64,000 nucleotides of DNA from the NCBI RefSeq assembly GCF_030581075.1, contig NZ_JAUQSW010000001.1, forward strand, positions 1-64,000, read 5' to 3'. The notes beneath the pieces are model-generated. The model was not told the DNA's origin. It saw nothing but the letters and a program-made list of their open reading frames with translations, and made no database searches. Both the position numbers and the translations under genes were made by a program. Position 1 is the first letter of the stretch. Every line of letters begins with the position of its first letter. The stretch comes from Hymenobacter cheonanensis (GTDB lineage Bacteria > Bacteroidota > Bacteroidia > Cytophagales > Hymenobacteraceae). Of this stretch, positions 16,796 through 26,845 are shown piece after piece.

Positions 16796-17230
16796 TTAAA
16801 CAACCGGCTCAATCACCGCCATTGTGGCCGAAGCCTTGGCGATGAGCACGTCGTCGCACCACACCTCAGCCTCGCAGAAGTGCAGGCGGCGCCCGGCTTT
16901 CAACACCCAGCCGATGGCTTTGATTCGCTGGCCCACGCCGGGGTTCAGGTAGCTCACTTTCAGGTCGGAAGTGACTACGCCGAAATTTTCGGGCACGAGC
17001 GTAGTGGCGGCAAAGCCCGCCGCCAGGTCGGCCATGGTGGCCACCAGGCCACCGTGGGCAAAGCCGCGCTGCTGCTGGTGCTGCACCCCTAGCGGCAGCT
17101 CGGCCTCGATGCGGCCGGGCTCGATGCGGGTGAGGTCGGCGCCGATGAGGTGCATAAAGTGCTGGCGCTTCAGTTTTTCGCGAATGCGGGCTTCGAGGGC
17201 GGCGATGGGTTCGGGCGTGGCGGTGGTCAT
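16796..17230 (-). CDS. PaaI/DUF4442-like hotdog-fold thioesterase
   Basis: The 144-residue protein has the hotdog thioesterase pattern: a central helix with GFAHGGLVATMADLAAGFAA (about 56-75) and later strands VTSDLKVSYLNPG and LHFCEAEVW. PaaI-like enzymes hydrolyse acyl- or phenylacetyl-CoA thioesters, often to release trapped CoA. The His-Gly-Gly and Asp in the central helix correspond to the catalytic region. It is the first gene of a minus-strand run and divergent from DUF4126. The acyl substrate is not predictable. Confidence 0.85.
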   Translation of the reverse strand: MTTATPEPIAALEARIREKLKRQHFMHLIGADLTRIEPGRIEAELPLGVQHQQQRGFAHGGLVATMADLAAGFAATTLVPENFGVVTSDLKVSYLNPGVGQRIKAIGWVLKAGRRLHFCEAEVWCDDVLIAKASATMAVIEPVV

Positions 17231-17299
17231 AGGTGCTTCAAAGATACCGGCCGGCTAGGGGTGCTTACCTTACGGCCACCATTTTACCTATCCTTGGCT

Positions 17300-17917
17300 A
17301 TGGACCACTTATCGACTATGCAGTACCTCGTGGCCGGCGCGCTGGGCCTGGGGCTGGCCGCGAGCAGCGGCTTTCGGGTGTTTGTGCCGCTGCTGGCGGC
17401 CAGCGTGGCGCACCGCGTGGGCTGGCTACCCAGCTCGCCGGGCTTCGAGTGGCTAGTCTCCTGGACGGCCCTGCTGGTACTGGCCACTGCCACCGTGGCC
17501 GAGCTGGTGGGCTACTACGTGCCCTTTGTCGACCACCTGCTCGACACACTTACCACGCCCGCCTCGTTCGTGGCGGGCACTTTGTTGATGACTTCTTCGC
17601 TCACCCACCTCGACCCTACGCTGCGCTGGACGCTCGGCATCCTGGTGGGTGGCGGGGCGGCGGGTGTGGTGCAGGGCAGCACGGCGCTGCTGCGGGCGGG
17701 CTCCACGGCCACCACGGGTGGGCTAGCCAACCCCTTGTTTGCCACCCCCGAAAACGTGCTGGCCATCGCGGGCACGCTCGTGGCGCTGCTGCTGCCGCTG
17801 GTGGCGGCGGGGCTGGTGGTGGTACTACTGGTATTTGCGGCGAGCCGGTGGCGGCGCTGGCGGCAGCGGCGGGCGGCCAGGGCCGCAGCTTCGGCCATCG
17901 GGGGCGGGTTTGCGTAG
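17300..17917 (+). CDS. DUF4126 membrane protein
   Basis: The 205-residue protein has about five membrane helices and the family opening LGLGLAASSGFRVFVPLL (about 15-32) followed by SPGFEWLVSW. DUF4126 proteins are of unknown function. A long periplasmic-to-membrane region with GGGAAGVVQG (about 118-127) and a basic C-terminal tail (RWRRWRQRRAARA) follow. The ATG at 17300 is preferred; the longer frame back to 17150 runs antisense to the thioesterase and lacks family character. Confidence 0.85.
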   Translation: MDHLSTMQYLVAGALGLGLAASSGFRVFVPLLAASVAHRVGWLPSSPGFEWLVSWTALLVLATATVAELVGYYVPFVDHLLDTLTTPASFVAGTLLMTSSLTHLDPTLRWTLGILVGGGAAGVVQGSTALLRAGSTATTGGLANPLFATPENVLAIAGTLVALLLPLVAAGLVVVLLVFAASRWRRWRQRRAARAAASAIGGGFA

Positions 17918-17952
17918 AGGCAGCACGTTATTGCTGCTTTATTTCCGATTTC

Positions 17953-18456
17953 ATGCCCCCTGCTGCCTCCCCCTCCGATTCTCTATTGGCTCCCTATGCT
18001 GGCCTGGTGCGCGTGCGGGTGGGCGGCATCCTGGTGCGCAACGGGGCGATTTTGCTAGCGGCGCACCGGGGGCTGCTGCCGCAGGACGCCACCTTCTGGT
18101 CGCCGCCGGGCGGGGGCTGGGCCTTCGGCGAAAGCCTGAAGGAAGCGCTGCAACGCGAGTTTCGGGAAGAAACCGGGCTAGCCGTACGCGTGGGCCGGCA
18201 GCTGCATCTGCACGAGTTTCGACGTGATAACTTGCAAGCGTTGGAAATTTTCTTTGAGGTAACGGCCGAAGACCCCAGCGCCAGCCCCCGCCTGGGCCAC
18301 GACCCCGAGCATGCCGCTGATGCTCAGCTGCTCAGCGAGCTAGCCTGGCACACGCCCCGCCAACTGCTGGCCCTGCCGCTGGCCCAGGTGCACCCGGTGC
18401 TGCGCGGCCTGCTTAGTACCGACGATGTCTTCGTGCCCCAGGTACTCCTGAATTAG
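17953..18456 (+). CDS. Nudix hydrolase
   Basis: The 167-residue protein contains the Nudix box GGWAFGESLKEALQREFREE followed by TG (about 55-78), with the REFREE core that binds divalent metal. Nudix enzymes hydrolyse nucleoside diphosphates linked to another group; the substrate here cannot be read from sequence. The start at 17953 (MPPAASPSD) fits a short N-terminal linker before the first strand VRVGGILVRNG. It is followed 120 bases later by DUF3822 and coaD on the same strand. Confidence 0.88.
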   Translation: MPPAASPSDSLLAPYAGLVRVRVGGILVRNGAILLAAHRGLLPQDATFWSPPGGGWAFGESLKEALQREFREETGLAVRVGRQLHLHEFRRDNLQALEIFFEVTAEDPSASPRLGHDPEHAADAQLLSELAWHTPRQLLALPLAQVHPVLRGLLSTDDVFVPQVLLN

Positions 18457-18538
18457 GGGCTAGTCGCCGCTCGGCTAGCCCGCCTCGGGGCCTGCGGGCG
18501 CTGGGCCGCCGCCCGGCCTTCAACCCCGGCCAGCGGCC

Positions 18539-18546
18539 TATCTTTA
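18539..18546 (+). promoter_or_regulatory. Candidate -7 box for DUF3822-coaD
   Basis: TATCTTTA differs from TAnnTTTG at the last base and lies about 30 bases before the DUF3822 gene start. Confidence 0.35.
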
Positions 18547-18575
18547 CCCCGGCTCGCTGCTGGGCGGGCCCGCCT

Positions 18576-19454
18576 TTGCCTGTGCCTGCTTCTACTACCC
18601 TGCCCACTGCTCCGACGCTGAGCCTGCGCGACGAAACCTTCGACGCCACCAACCCCACGGCCTACCACCTCTATGCGCTGGCTAACCCCGGGCGCCTGCG
18701 CCTGGCTGCCCTGGAGGCTGCGCGCCACAAAATCGTGGCCTTCGACGACTTGCCACTGGCTTCGTTGGCCGAGTTGCCGGCGGTGGCCGCCGCCACCTTG
18801 CTTGGCCAGCCGGGCTGGGCGCGCCTGCGCCTGGGCCTGGCCGGCCGCGCCACGCCTTTGCTGCCGGCGCCCCTCTACCGCACAGGCGATGAGGTCGCTT
18901 ACCTGCGCCTGCACCACGAGCTGGCCCCCAATGAGGAGGCCCTGGCCTACACCCTGCCCCTGCCCGCCCCGGCCACCGATATTGTGTGTCTCTTCGCGGC
19001 TCCCACTAGCCTGGTGCAGTGGCTGCAGCAGCTGCACGGGCCCAGCGCCCGGCTGCTGCCCCAGGCCAGCGCGCTGCTCGGCGGCTTGCTGCACCAGCGG
19101 GGCCCTAGCCCCGCGCCGCGCCAGCTTTACCTCAACCTGGCCGACCACGAGCTGACGGTAATAGTGCTGGGCGCGCAGGTCGATTTCTGCAACTCCTTCA
19201 CCGTGAGCACGGCCGAGGATGTGGTGTACTACACCATCCTGGTTATGCAGGAGCTGGGGCTCAACCCCGACCAGGATGTGGTGACTATCTGGGGCGACCT
19301 CACCGGCGACTCAGCCACCTTTGCGCTGCTCAGCACCTACGTGCGCCAGCTGCGCTTCGGCACCCGGCCTTTTGGGTTGCAGTATTTTTATTACCTGAAT
19401 GAGGTGGCCGATTACCGGCATTTCGACTTGTTCAGCTTGGCTTTTTGTGAATAG
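18576..19454 (+). CDS. DUF3822 family protein
   Basis: The 292-residue protein has the C-terminal DUF3822 features DFCNSFTVSTAEDVVYYTI (about 203-221) and the WGDLT strand (about 240-245). The fold is actin/ASKHA-like, and members in Bacteroidota almost always neighbour coaD, as here. Function is unknown; a link to coenzyme A or cell-wall synthesis is only inferred from that neighbourhood. The start is TTG 18576 or GTG 18582, with no ATG available. It lies 36 bases before coaD, probably in the same operon. Confidence 0.8.
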   Translation: MPVPASTTLPTAPTLSLRDETFDATNPTAYHLYALANPGRLRLAALEAARHKIVAFDDLPLASLAELPAVAAATLLGQPGWARLRLGLAGRATPLLPAPLYRTGDEVAYLRLHHELAPNEEALAYTLPLPAPATDIVCLFAAPTSLVQWLQQLHGPSARLLPQASALLGGLLHQRGPSPAPRQLYLNLADHELTVIVLGAQVDFCNSFTVSTAEDVVYYTILVMQELGLNPDQDVVTIWGDLTGDSATFALLSTYVRQLRFGTRPFGLQYFYYLNEVADYRHFDLFSLAFCE

Positions 19455-19490
19455 CGCGCTGGCTAGCCTAGCAAGTTGGTGCTCAATACC

Positions 19491-19958
19491 ATGAAAAAAA
19501 TAGCGCTTTTTCCCGGCTCCTTCGACCCCTTTACCAACGGTCACCTCGACATTGTGCGGCGTGGGGTGGGGCTATTCGATGAGCTTATCATCGCCATCGG
19601 TACCAATAGCAGCAAGCAGCGCCACTTCCCCATCGAGTGGCAGATAAGCCAGCTCGAAACGCTCTTTGCCGACGAACCGCGCGTGTCAGTGCGCTCTTAT
19701 CAGGGCCTCACCACCGAGTTTGCCCGCGCCACCGGGGCGCGCTACCTACTGCGCGGCCTGCGCAATACCCTCGACTTTGAGTACGAAAACGCCATTGCCC
19801 AGGCCAATCGCCAACTCAGCCCCGGCCTTGAAACGGTATTTCTCGTAACCTCGCCCACGCTGGCGGCCGTGAGCAGCACCATTATCCGCGAAATCCATCG
19901 CTTTAGGGGCGAGGTGAGCCAGTTTGTGCCTTTTGCGCTACCACCCGGGGCTAGCTAG
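19491..19958 (+). CDS. coaD: Phosphopantetheine adenylyltransferase
   Basis: CoaD transfers AMP from ATP to 4'-phosphopantetheine, the fourth step of coenzyme A synthesis. The 155-residue product opens with the nucleotidyltransferase motif FPGSFDPFTNGHLD (about 7-20, containing TxGH) and carries RGLRN (about 88-92) and the second ATP-binding motif VSSTIIRE (about 125-132). Length matches the family. The ATG at 19491 gives the canonical MKKIALFPGSFDP start. Confidence 0.95.
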   Translation: MKKIALFPGSFDPFTNGHLDIVRRGVGLFDELIIAIGTNSSKQRHFPIEWQISQLETLFADEPRVSVRSYQGLTTEFARATGARYLLRGLRNTLDFEYENAIAQANRQLSPGLETVFLVTSPTLAAVSSTIIREIHRFRGEVSQFVPFALPPGAS

Positions 19959-19998
19959 CGGCGGCTTATCTTGCTCACTGTGTTTACTATTTAAATAG

Positions 19999-20037
19999 AA
20001 AGGCCCCCTGTTTCCAATACCGGAACCAGGGGGCCTT
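19999..20037. terminator. Intrinsic terminator between coaD and DUF4199
   Basis: A stem of AAGGCCCCCTG with CAGGGGGCCTT encloses a second short stem, followed by pyrimidine-rich sequence. It lies 41 bases after coaD and 24 before the end of the convergent gene and probably serves both. Confidence 0.75.
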
Positions 20038-20060
20038 CTCGCTAGGGCACCGGCGGCGTC

Positions 20061-20555
20061 CTATTCCATTGCTTTCAGCGGGTCGATGGGGTCAGCCTTG
20101 AAATACTGCATGGCGATGAGCGAAGTGATAACCCCCGTCATGGTGCCCATGAGGATGATGGCCAGAAACGCTACTACTACCGAGAGGTCGAAGCCGAACA
20201 GGTTTTCTACCTGCGTCAGGTCCAAGGATTTCGGCATGATGGCCGTTAGGATAATAAAAAACAGGCCTAGCACGACCGAGGCTACCATGGCCGAGATGAT
20301 GCCCGTGCCATAGCCCCCGAGGTAGGGCATTTTTTCGCCGCGCAGCTGGCGCAGGTGCCGAATGGCCAGCACCGAGCCCGTAATCAGGATAACTACATCG
20401 AGGCTACCGGCCTCGATGCGCGAAAAGAAGCCTAGCAGCGCGGCGGCCAGGGTATACACGCACAGCACGGCCCCAGTAACGATGCCGTGGCGGAAGCCAT
20501 TTTGCTCGGGCGTGATAGTCCGCGCGGCGGGGGCGGTGTTGGAAGAAGCAGCCAT
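20061..20555 (-). CDS. DUF4199 membrane protein
   Basis: The 164-residue protein has four predicted membrane helices. It carries the DUF4199 features NGFRHGIVTG (about 16-25), a GEKMPYLGGYGTG motif between helices two and three (about 70-82) and a conserved C-terminal helix. The family is found in Bacteroidota and has no known function. The ATG at 20555 is chosen because the residues encoded upstream (from 20627) are Pro/Gly-rich and atypical. Confidence 0.8.
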   Translation of the reverse strand: MAASSNTAPAARTITPEQNGFRHGIVTGAVLCVYTLAAALLGFFSRIEAGSLDVVILITGSVLAIRHLRQLRGEKMPYLGGYGTGIISAMVASVVLGLFFIILTAIMPKSLDLTQVENLFGFDLSVVVAFLAIILMGTMTGVITSLIAMQYFKADPIDPLKAME

Positions 20556-20710
20556 AAAGTACAAAAGAGTTGGAGTGGAAAAGCAAGCCAGTGGGCCGGT
20601 GGGGCCGCCCGGGTTTCTATACTGCATTTTGGCTTGCTGTGTTGTGCCGCTGGCTAGGGCACAAATTGAGGCGCCTGGCTGTTGATAGAAGGCAAGGCCG
20701 CGCGGCGGCG

Positions 20711-20718
20711 TATTTTTG
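20711..20718 (+). promoter_or_regulatory. Candidate -7 box for the ABC-F gene
   Basis: TATTTTTG matches TAnnTTTG 32 bases upstream of the ATG at 20751. Confidence 0.45.
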
Positions 20719-20750
20719 CACTGTTTTTCTGGTTTCTTATTCTGGCTTAG

Positions 20751-22382
<1,632 letters not shown>

Positions 22383-22473
22383 TCTCAGGAATTAAGCAGA
22401 CGCATTCGGGGGTTTCGTCTAGTAAACCGGCCTTCTTCATTTTATCTATTTGCCGCTCCGCTAATTTCCCTTC

Positions 22474-23295
22474 ATGAAACGTCTGCTTCTTCCCTTTTTA
22501 CTCGGTGCCGGGGCGCTGCTAGCCCCCGGCCGCAGCTGGGCCCAGGAAAAGCCGGTGCTGAACACCGCGCCCCCCGGTGCGGCCCCGGCTAGGCCCGCGC
22601 CCACCCGCCCGGCCCTCGATACGACCAACGTGGCGCCCACCATTCCGGTGTATACGCCGGGCCAGGCGCCGGCACCTGCTGCGCCTACGCCAGCCGCCCT
22701 GCCCGCCCCTAGCCAGGATAGCCCCTCGGGCCTGGAGCTGCCGGGCCGCGAGCAAGAGCGCAAAGCCGCGCAGCAGCACGCCGAGCAGTACACCAAGCTG
22801 TTTATCTACTCCGGGTTTGGGCTGGGCTACAGCTCGAACTACTACAGCCCCGGCGGCATTTTTAACTTTAGCATCTCGCCGGCTATCGGCTACCGGCTCA
22901 ACGACCGCCTGGCAATCGGGCCGGGCATCAGCTACGCGTATGTCAACTACTCGTTTGGCAAGAATGCCCCTAGTCTGAATCTCAACAACATCGGGGTGAA
23001 GGTATTTGGGCAATTCCGGGTTATCGACCAGTTTTTCATCCACGCCGAGTACGAGGTGACGAAGGCTGAGCTGCCGCTGATAGACCAGTACAACAACTAC
23101 ATCGTCGTCAATAACCAGATTGCTACCGGCACGCGCCAGGTGCAGTCGCCGCTGGCTGGCGTGGGCTACCGCTCGCAAATCAGCAACCGGGCGGCGGCCG
23201 ACATTGTGCTGCTCTACAATTTTCAGGGCGGCTACAACAGCATTTATTCCAACCCGGTTATTCGCTTTAATTTTCTGTTCAACATCGGCCGCTAG
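22474..23295 (+). CDS. Outer-membrane beta-barrel protein with Pro/Ala-rich linker
   Basis: The 273-residue protein has a signal peptide (about 1-24, ending RSWAQ). A Pro/Ala-rich linker (about 30-85) and a short charged helix (REQERKAAQQHAEQ) follow. The C-terminal barrel starts near residue 108 (FIYSGFGLGYSSNYYSPGG), shows alternating aromatic strands, and ends in an aromatic terminal strand (IRFNFLFNIGR). This pattern fits small outer-membrane barrels of Bacteroidota. Function is unknown. The gene is followed by a strong terminator. Confidence 0.75.
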   Translation: MKRLLLPFLLGAGALLAPGRSWAQEKPVLNTAPPGAAPARPAPTRPALDTTNVAPTIPVYTPGQAPAPAAPTPAALPAPSQDSPSGLELPGREQERKAAQQHAEQYTKLFIYSGFGLGYSSNYYSPGGIFNFSISPAIGYRLNDRLAIGPGISYAYVNYSFGKNAPSLNLNNIGVKVFGQFRVIDQFFIHAEYEVTKAELPLIDQYNNYIVVNNQIATGTRQVQSPLAGVGYRSQISNRAAADIVLLYNFQGGYNSIYSNPVIRFNFLFNIGR

Positions 23296-23321
23296 GCTCC
23301 TGCTTGAATATAAGGGCAAAG

Positions 23322-23357
23322 AAAAACCCTCGCTGCGGTGGCAGCGAGGGTTTTTTT
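23322..23357 (+). terminator. Intrinsic terminator
   Basis: The stem AACCCTCGCTGC with GCAGCGAGGGTT has a 4-base loop and is followed by a T-run. It ends the beta-barrel gene, and with the A-run on its left it can also serve the convergent small membrane protein. Confidence 0.88.
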
Positions 23358-23378
23358 ATGGGCGAGCGACGCGCCGGA

Positions 23379-23549
23379 CTACACCGGGTTGCGGCCGCTG
23401 ATAACGCGCAGCAGGATGGCAATAATAGCGATTACCAACAGAATGTGAATCAGGTTGTTGCCAGCCAGGCCAGCACCCAGGATGCCAAAGAAGCCAAGAG
23501 CCCAGATGATGATGAGAATGACGGCGATGATATACAGTAGGTTACCCAT
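23379..23549 (-). CDS. Lmo0937-like small membrane protein
   Basis: This 56-residue protein is almost wholly hydrophobic: two helices (YIIAVILIIIWALGFFG and LIHILLVIAIIAILLRVI) joined by a Gly-rich turn, ending in a basic tail (SGRNPV). It matches the short lmo0937/DUF5670-type family, widespread in Bacteroidota and often stress-related. The ATG at 23549 (MGNLLYII) gives the family start; the frame extends upstream to 23585 without family character. Confidence 0.75.
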   Translation of the reverse strand: MGNLLYIIAVILIIIWALGFFGILGAGLAGNNLIHILLVIAIIAILLRVISGRNPV

Positions 23550-23686
23550 GAGTGAAAAAGAGAAAGAATGAAGGTGAGTAGGCAATGCCCGCCAAGCTGG
23601 CTGGCGGGGTTTGTACGGCGCGGCTGGAAAAAGGATGAAGTTGGATGCAAAATTTTTGCGCTGCCCGCCTAACGGGCGTTAGCCAG

Positions 23687-23694
23687 TAGCTTTG
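23687..23694 (+). promoter_or_regulatory. -7 box for the hydroxyacyl-CoA dehydrogenase
   Basis: TAGCTTTG is a TAnnTTTG match 57 bases before the ATG at 23752. Confidence 0.45.
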
Positions 23695-23751
23695 TTTGCT
23701 GGTAGCGGCTAGGGCCGCTTGCCGCGTTTTACCCCATATTTCTCCCACCCG

Positions 23752-24639
23752 ATGAACGTTGCCGTTATTGGCTCGGGCACCATGGGCAATGGTATTGCCC
23801 ACGTTTTTGCCCAGCACGGCTTTGCCGTAGCCCTGATTGATATCAACCAGCCTGCCCTCGACCGGGGCGTGGCCACCATCACCAAAAACCTGGACCGCCA
23901 GCTGGCCAAAGGCACGCTGAGTGAAGAAGATAAGGCTAGCACGCTCGGCCGCCTGCGCACCTTCACGAGCCTGGCCGAAGGCGTAGCGGGCGCCGAGCTT
24001 ATTGTGGAGGCCGCCACCGAAAACGTGGACCTCAAGCTCCAGATTTTCCGCGACCTCGACCAGCACGCGCCGGCCGGCGCCATTTTGGCCAGCAACACGT
24101 CGTCGATTTCGATTACCAAAATCGCGGCCGTGACCAAGCGCCCGGCCCAGGTAATTGGTATGCACTTCATGAACCCCGTGCCGGTGATGAAGCTGGTGGA
24201 GGTTATTCGCGGCTACGCCACCTCCGACGAGGTGACCCAGCGCGTGATGGACCTCTCGCGCCAGCTCGGCAAAACGCCCACCGAGGTGAATGACTACCCC
24301 GGCTTCGTGGCCAACCGCATTCTGATGCCCATGATTAACGAGGCCATTATCAGCCTTTTCGAAGGCGTGGCCGGCGTGGAGGAAATCGACACGGTGATGA
24401 AGCTGGGCATGGCCCACCCCATGGGCCCGCTGCAACTGGCCGACTTTATCGGCCTCGACGTGTGCCTGGCCATCCTGCGGGTGCTGCACGAGGGCCTCGG
24501 CAACCCCAAGTACGCGCCCTGCCCGCTGCTGGTGAATATGGTAATGGCCGGCCGGCTAGGGGTAAAATCAGGCGAGGGCTTCTACCAGTACACCGCCGGC
24601 TCGAAGGACCTGGTGGTGGCTAGCCGCTTTCGCAAGTAG
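23752..24639 (+). CDS. 3-hydroxyacyl-CoA (3-hydroxybutyryl-CoA) dehydrogenase
   Basis: The 295-residue enzyme has the NAD-binding VIGSGTMGNGIA loop (about 5-16), the catalytic-region motifs SNTSSISI and GMHFMNPVPVMKLVE (about 120-127 and 139-153), and the C-terminal dimerisation domain with NDYPGFVANRIL. Its length fits stand-alone 3-hydroxybutyryl-CoA dehydrogenase (Hbd/PaaH type), which oxidises the 3-hydroxyacyl-CoA to the 3-oxo form with NAD. No enoyl-CoA hydratase or thiolase is adjacent, so whether it serves beta-oxidation or another route is open. The ATG at 23752 gives the canonical MNVAVIGSG start. Confidence 0.92.
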   Translation: MNVAVIGSGTMGNGIAHVFAQHGFAVALIDINQPALDRGVATITKNLDRQLAKGTLSEEDKASTLGRLRTFTSLAEGVAGAELIVEAATENVDLKLQIFRDLDQHAPAGAILASNTSSISITKIAAVTKRPAQVIGMHFMNPVPVMKLVEVIRGYATSDEVTQRVMDLSRQLGKTPTEVNDYPGFVANRILMPMINEAIISLFEGVAGVEEIDTVMKLGMAHPMGPLQLADFIGLDVCLAILRVLHEGLGNPKYAPCPLLVNMVMAGRLGVKSGEGFYQYTAGSKDLVVASRFRK

Positions 24640-24741
24640 CCCGAACGGTATTGCCCCCAATTACGTTGAATAAGCTACGCCGGCCAGCAACCGGCTACCT
24701 TCAAAAATTCAGCGCGTAGCTGCGCCAAGTATTAATAACTC

Positions 24742-25281
24742 ATGGAACATGCAACGTTTGGGGCCGGCTGCTTTTGGTGCGTCGAAGCCGTTTTTCAAAA
24801 TCTGAAAGGGGTTGAGAAAGTAGTTTCCGGCTACGCCGGGGGCCGCAACAAAAACCCCACCTACAAGGAAGTGTGCAGCGGCATGACGGGCCACGCCGAG
24901 GTGATTGACATCACCTTCGACCCGGCCGTTATCAGCTACAAGGAGCTGCTGGAAATATTCTGGAAAACCCACGACCCGACGACCCTCAACCGCCAGGGCG
25001 CCGACGTGGGCACGCAGTACCGCTCGGTTATTTACTACCACAACGATGAGCAGAAGCAGCTAGCCGAGGAATACAAGCAGAAGCTCAACGACGGCCACGC
25101 CTTCCCCAACCCCGTGGTAACGGAAATCACGGCCGCCCCCGAGTTCTACGTGGCCGAGAACTACCACCAGAACTACTTCAATATGCATGGCCATGAGCCT
25201 TATTGCCAGTTTGTGGCCAAGCCCAAAGTGGACAAGGTAAAGGCGCTGTTTGGCGAGAAATTGAAATCGGTAGCGGCGTAA
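24742..25281 (+). CDS. msrA: Peptide methionine sulfoxide reductase MsrA
   Basis: MsrA reduces the S-epimer of methionine sulfoxide in proteins after oxidative damage. The 179-residue product opens with ATFGAGCFWCVEAVF, which has the catalytic cysteine Cys10 and Cys13 (GCFWC). It also has the family motifs SGYAGG, HAEVIDITFDP and DVGTQYRS and the substrate-binding AENYHQNYF (about 147-155). No MsrB domain is fused or adjacent. A strong terminator follows that it shares with the convergent gene. Confidence 0.95.
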   Translation: MEHATFGAGCFWCVEAVFQNLKGVEKVVSGYAGGRNKNPTYKEVCSGMTGHAEVIDITFDPAVISYKELLEIFWKTHDPTTLNRQGADVGTQYRSVIYYHNDEQKQLAEEYKQKLNDGHAFPNPVVTEITAAPEFYVAENYHQNYFNMHGHEPYCQFVAKPKVDKVKALFGEKLKSVAA

Positions 25282-25302
25282 TTGCTATTGACGTTTAGAA
25301 CC

Positions 25303-25332
25303 AAAAAAGCCCGCTGATTAGCGGGCTTTTTT
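25303..25332. terminator. Bidirectional terminator overlapping a coding end
   Basis: AAAAAAGCCCGCT pairs with AGCGGGCTTTTTT around a 4-base loop. It ends msrA. The convergent gene's last codons (NKKAR and stop) lie inside the hairpin. Confidence 0.9.
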
Positions 25333-25863
25333 GTTGACCATTGCGTCTAGGCTGCACTCCATGATACTTAATCTGGCTAAGTATTCATCGGCTAGATTCC
25401 ATGGATTTGTTGGGTGAATCTTTGCTTTCTCTGCTAAGTAACGCTGACGCTGAAAAGCATGTGCTGCTAAGCTTATTATTGCTTTATCTGCTTTTCCAGC
25501 AATTTTAAACTGTCCAAAAGCTATCGAAATAATTGCTTGGTCGACTGTATCAGTAAGATACTTTTCGTCCCAATTAATACTTTCAAATTTTGCTGGGTCA
25601 GTAATGAGTACATAAGGACCGCCAAAACCCCATTCATCAACCATTTTACGCAGAAAAGTTGCGGCTTTCTCCCCTGCCCTCCGCTCCTGATACCAATCTT
25701 CTAAGAATCGGAGCGTATCGTTTCCGGTATCGTTACCGAAAGGAGAAAAATCATCGCCCTGACTGTAAAAGAAATCTGCCGTTGCGTATCCTGTAAAAAC
25801 CGGGTGACTTGTCTCGCGAGTTATTCCTTCTTCGAAGTCGTCGAAATAAAGGGCAGCGTCCAT
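25318..25863 (-). CDS. Hypothetical protein, AT-rich
   Basis: I do not recognise this 181-residue cytoplasmic protein. It is acidic in its first half (DDFEEG, NDTGNDTLRFLEDW at about 43-56) and helical in its second, ending in a basic NKKAR. It loosely recalls small immunity-type or DUF4259-like proteins, but this is weak. Base composition is clearly more AT-rich than neighbouring dapD, which lies 10 bases upstream on the same strand, so a late insertion behind dapD is plausible. The 3' end is inside a terminator stem. Confidence 0.6.
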   Translation of the reverse strand: MDAALYFDDFEEGITRETSHPVFTGYATADFFYSQGDDFSPFGNDTGNDTLRFLEDWYQERRAGEKAATFLRKMVDEWGFGGPYVLITDPAKFESINWDEKYLTDTVDQAIISIAFGQFKIAGKADKAIISLAAHAFQRQRYLAEKAKIHPTNPWNLADEYLARLSIMECSLDAMVNKKAR

Positions 25864-25873
25864 ATAATCAATG

Positions 25874-26734
25874 CTACACGCTTACCCCGAAATCGCGCAG
25901 TGCATCATTGAGGCTCGTTTTCAAATCGGTGCTAGGCTTGCGCTGGCCGATGATGAGGGCGCAAGGCACCTGGTACTCGCCGGCTGGGAACTGCTTGGGG
26001 ATAGAACCCGGAATGACGACTGAGCGCGGCGGCACGTAGCCGCGGTATTCTTTGGGCTCAGGGCCGGTGACGTCGATGATTTTGGTGCTGCCCGTAATGG
26101 TGACGCCCGCGCCAATTACGGCTTCCTTGCCGATGCGACAGCCTTCAACCAGGATGCAGCGCGAGCCGATGAAGGCGCCGTCCTCGATGATGACGGGAGC
26201 TGCCTGCACGGGCTCGAGCACGCCGCCCAGGCCCACGCCGCCGCTCAGGTGCACGTGCTTGCCTACCTGGGCGCAGCTGCCCACGGTGGCCCAGGTGTCG
26301 ACCATCGTGCCCTCGCCCACGTGGGCGCCGATGTTGGTGTAGCTCGGCATCAGGATGACGCCGGGGGCCAGGTAGGCACCGTAGCGGGCCACGGCGGGCG
26401 GCACCACGCGCACTTTCTGGGCGGCGTAGTCGGTTTTGAGGGCCATTTTGTCGTGAAACTCAAAGGGACCGACTTCCTGGGTTGCCATCTGGCGGATGGG
26501 GAAATAGAGGATAACGGCCTTCTTCACCCACTCGTTGATGGTCCACTGGCCGCCTTCCTCGGTGGGCGGCTCGGCCACGCGCAGCTTGCCTTTGTCGAGG
26601 TCTTCGATGACGTGCTCGATGGCAGTTTGGGTTTCGGGCTGGTCGAGCAGCGTGCGGTCGGCCCAGGCCGCTTCGATGGCCTCCTGCGCGGCAAAGCGGT
26701 CGAGTACGGGGCTGTGGTGGTCTTCAGTAATCAT
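25874..26734 (-). CDS. dapD: Tetrahydrodipicolinate N-succinyltransferase
   Basis: DapD succinylates 2,3,4,5-tetrahydrodipicolinate in the succinylase branch of the diaminopimelate/lysine pathway, supplying peptidoglycan. The 286-residue protein has an N-terminal helical domain (about 1-105), then left-handed beta-helix hexapeptide repeats (about 110-235) with SYTNIGAHVGEGTMVDTWATVG and GGVGLGGVLEP split across the coils, and a C-terminal tail. The ATG at 26734 (MITEDHH) is chosen over 26776. It is usually followed by other lysine genes, but here only the hypothetical gene shares its strand. Confidence 0.93.
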   Translation of the reverse strand: MITEDHHSPVLDRFAAQEAIEAAWADRTLLDQPETQTAIEHVIEDLDKGKLRVAEPPTEEGGQWTINEWVKKAVILYFPIRQMATQEVGPFEFHDKMALKTDYAAQKVRVVPPAVARYGAYLAPGVILMPSYTNIGAHVGEGTMVDTWATVGSCAQVGKHVHLSGGVGLGGVLEPVQAAPVIIEDGAFIGSRCILVEGCRIGKEAVIGAGVTITGSTKIIDVTGPEPKEYRGYVPPRSVVIPGSIPKQFPAGEYQVPCALIIGQRKPSTDLKTSLNDALRDFGVSV

Positions 26735-26845
26735 GCAAAAACGGCGTTTAGAGGAGAATGAAGGCAAAACTACCATCTTTGGCGCTAGGTTGGGCTAGCC
26801 GGCCGCGCTGGCGGGGGCCCGGGCCCGCCGTTTTTTTGTATCGCG

